Origin: an uncultured Eubacteriales bacterium
GTDB taxonomy: Bacteria > Bacillota > Clostridia > Peptostreptococcales > Anaerovoracaceae
Assembly: GCA_902797195.1 (NCBI GenBank)
Contig: CADBRY010000006.1
Span: 1-7,165, forward strand
Direction: 5' to 3'
Length of the DNA stretch: 7,165 nucleotides
The translations under genes were made by a program, and so were the position numbers. The notes under the pieces are model-generated. The model did not search any database and was not told the DNA's origin. It saw only the letters and a list, made by a program, of their open reading frames with translations. Position 1 is the first letter of the stretch, and each line of letters begins with the position of its first letter. This document shows positions 7,113 through 7,165 of this stretch, piece after piece.

Positions 7113-7165
7113 ATGTTCTGTGGAAAATGTGGATACAAACTTGAAGACATAGATAAGTTCTGCCC
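7113..7165 (+). CDS. Zinc-ribbon protein, N-terminus only (cut by window end)
   Basis: Only 17 full codons are visible. They read MFCGKCGYKLEDIDKFC with a Pro codon beginning, i.e. CxxC, a short spacer, then the first Cys of a second pair. This is the usual N-terminal zinc-ribbon pattern (FCxxCG...FCPxCG) seen at the start of many bacterial multi-domain proteins. Whatever follows lies outside the window, so the function is unknown. The gene starts 14 bases after the phosphatase stop with a good ribosome site, so it belongs to the same transcription unit and may be a further component or client of the kinase/phosphatase system. Confidence 0.75.
   Translation, partial: MFCGKCGYKLEDIDKFC

Overview
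The window holds two co-directional blocks on the + strand. The first is the end of a leucine-biosynthesis operon: leuC (5' end cut off by the window), leuD and leuB. The second is a signalling cassette of the TerY-P type: an N-lobe-less pseudokinase, a Ser/Thr-kinase-like protein, a VWA (TerY-like) protein and a PP2C-type phosphatase. It is followed by the first 53 bases of a gene for a zinc-ribbon protein. No strong gene lies on the minus strand, and I see no tRNA, rRNA, CRISPR array or mobile element.

The organism is probably a Gram-positive clostridium-like bacterium (Firmicutes/Bacillota, perhaps Lachnospiraceae). The basis is the short bacterial/archaeal-type LeuD (160 aa), strong GGAGG-type ribosome binding sites, tight gene packing, AGA/AGG-rich arginine codons and roughly balanced GC by eye. 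This is an inference from style, and no marker gene is present.

Layout: 1-1186 leuC (partial); 1204-1686 leuD; 1698-2777 leuB; a 44-base junction with a short tandem repeat, a possible -10 box and no terminator; 2822-3853 pseudokinase; 3881-5224 kinase; 5208-6014 VWA protein; 5992-7098 PP2C; 7113 to the window end, zinc-ribbon protein. No gap exceeds 50 bases. The last genes are close or overlapping, so co-transcription and partial translational coupling are likely.

How the genes would work together: LeuC/LeuD isomerise 2-isopropylmalate to 3-isopropylmalate, and LeuB oxidises the product. In the second block the kinase and PP2C would set the phosphorylation state of a target, with the VWA protein as a metal-dependent adaptor. 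This follows the known kinase/PP2C/VWA triads (TerY-P; E. coli YegI/YegK/YegL). The most unusual element is the second kinase-family protein. It aligns with the full kinase from the mid C-lobe to the C-terminus but lacks the N-lobe, the catalytic Asp and the metal-binding Asn. It keeps the CxC-x13-CxxC zinc knuckle and the C-terminal beta-rich domain. It looks like a dedicated regulatory or scaffolding paralogue.
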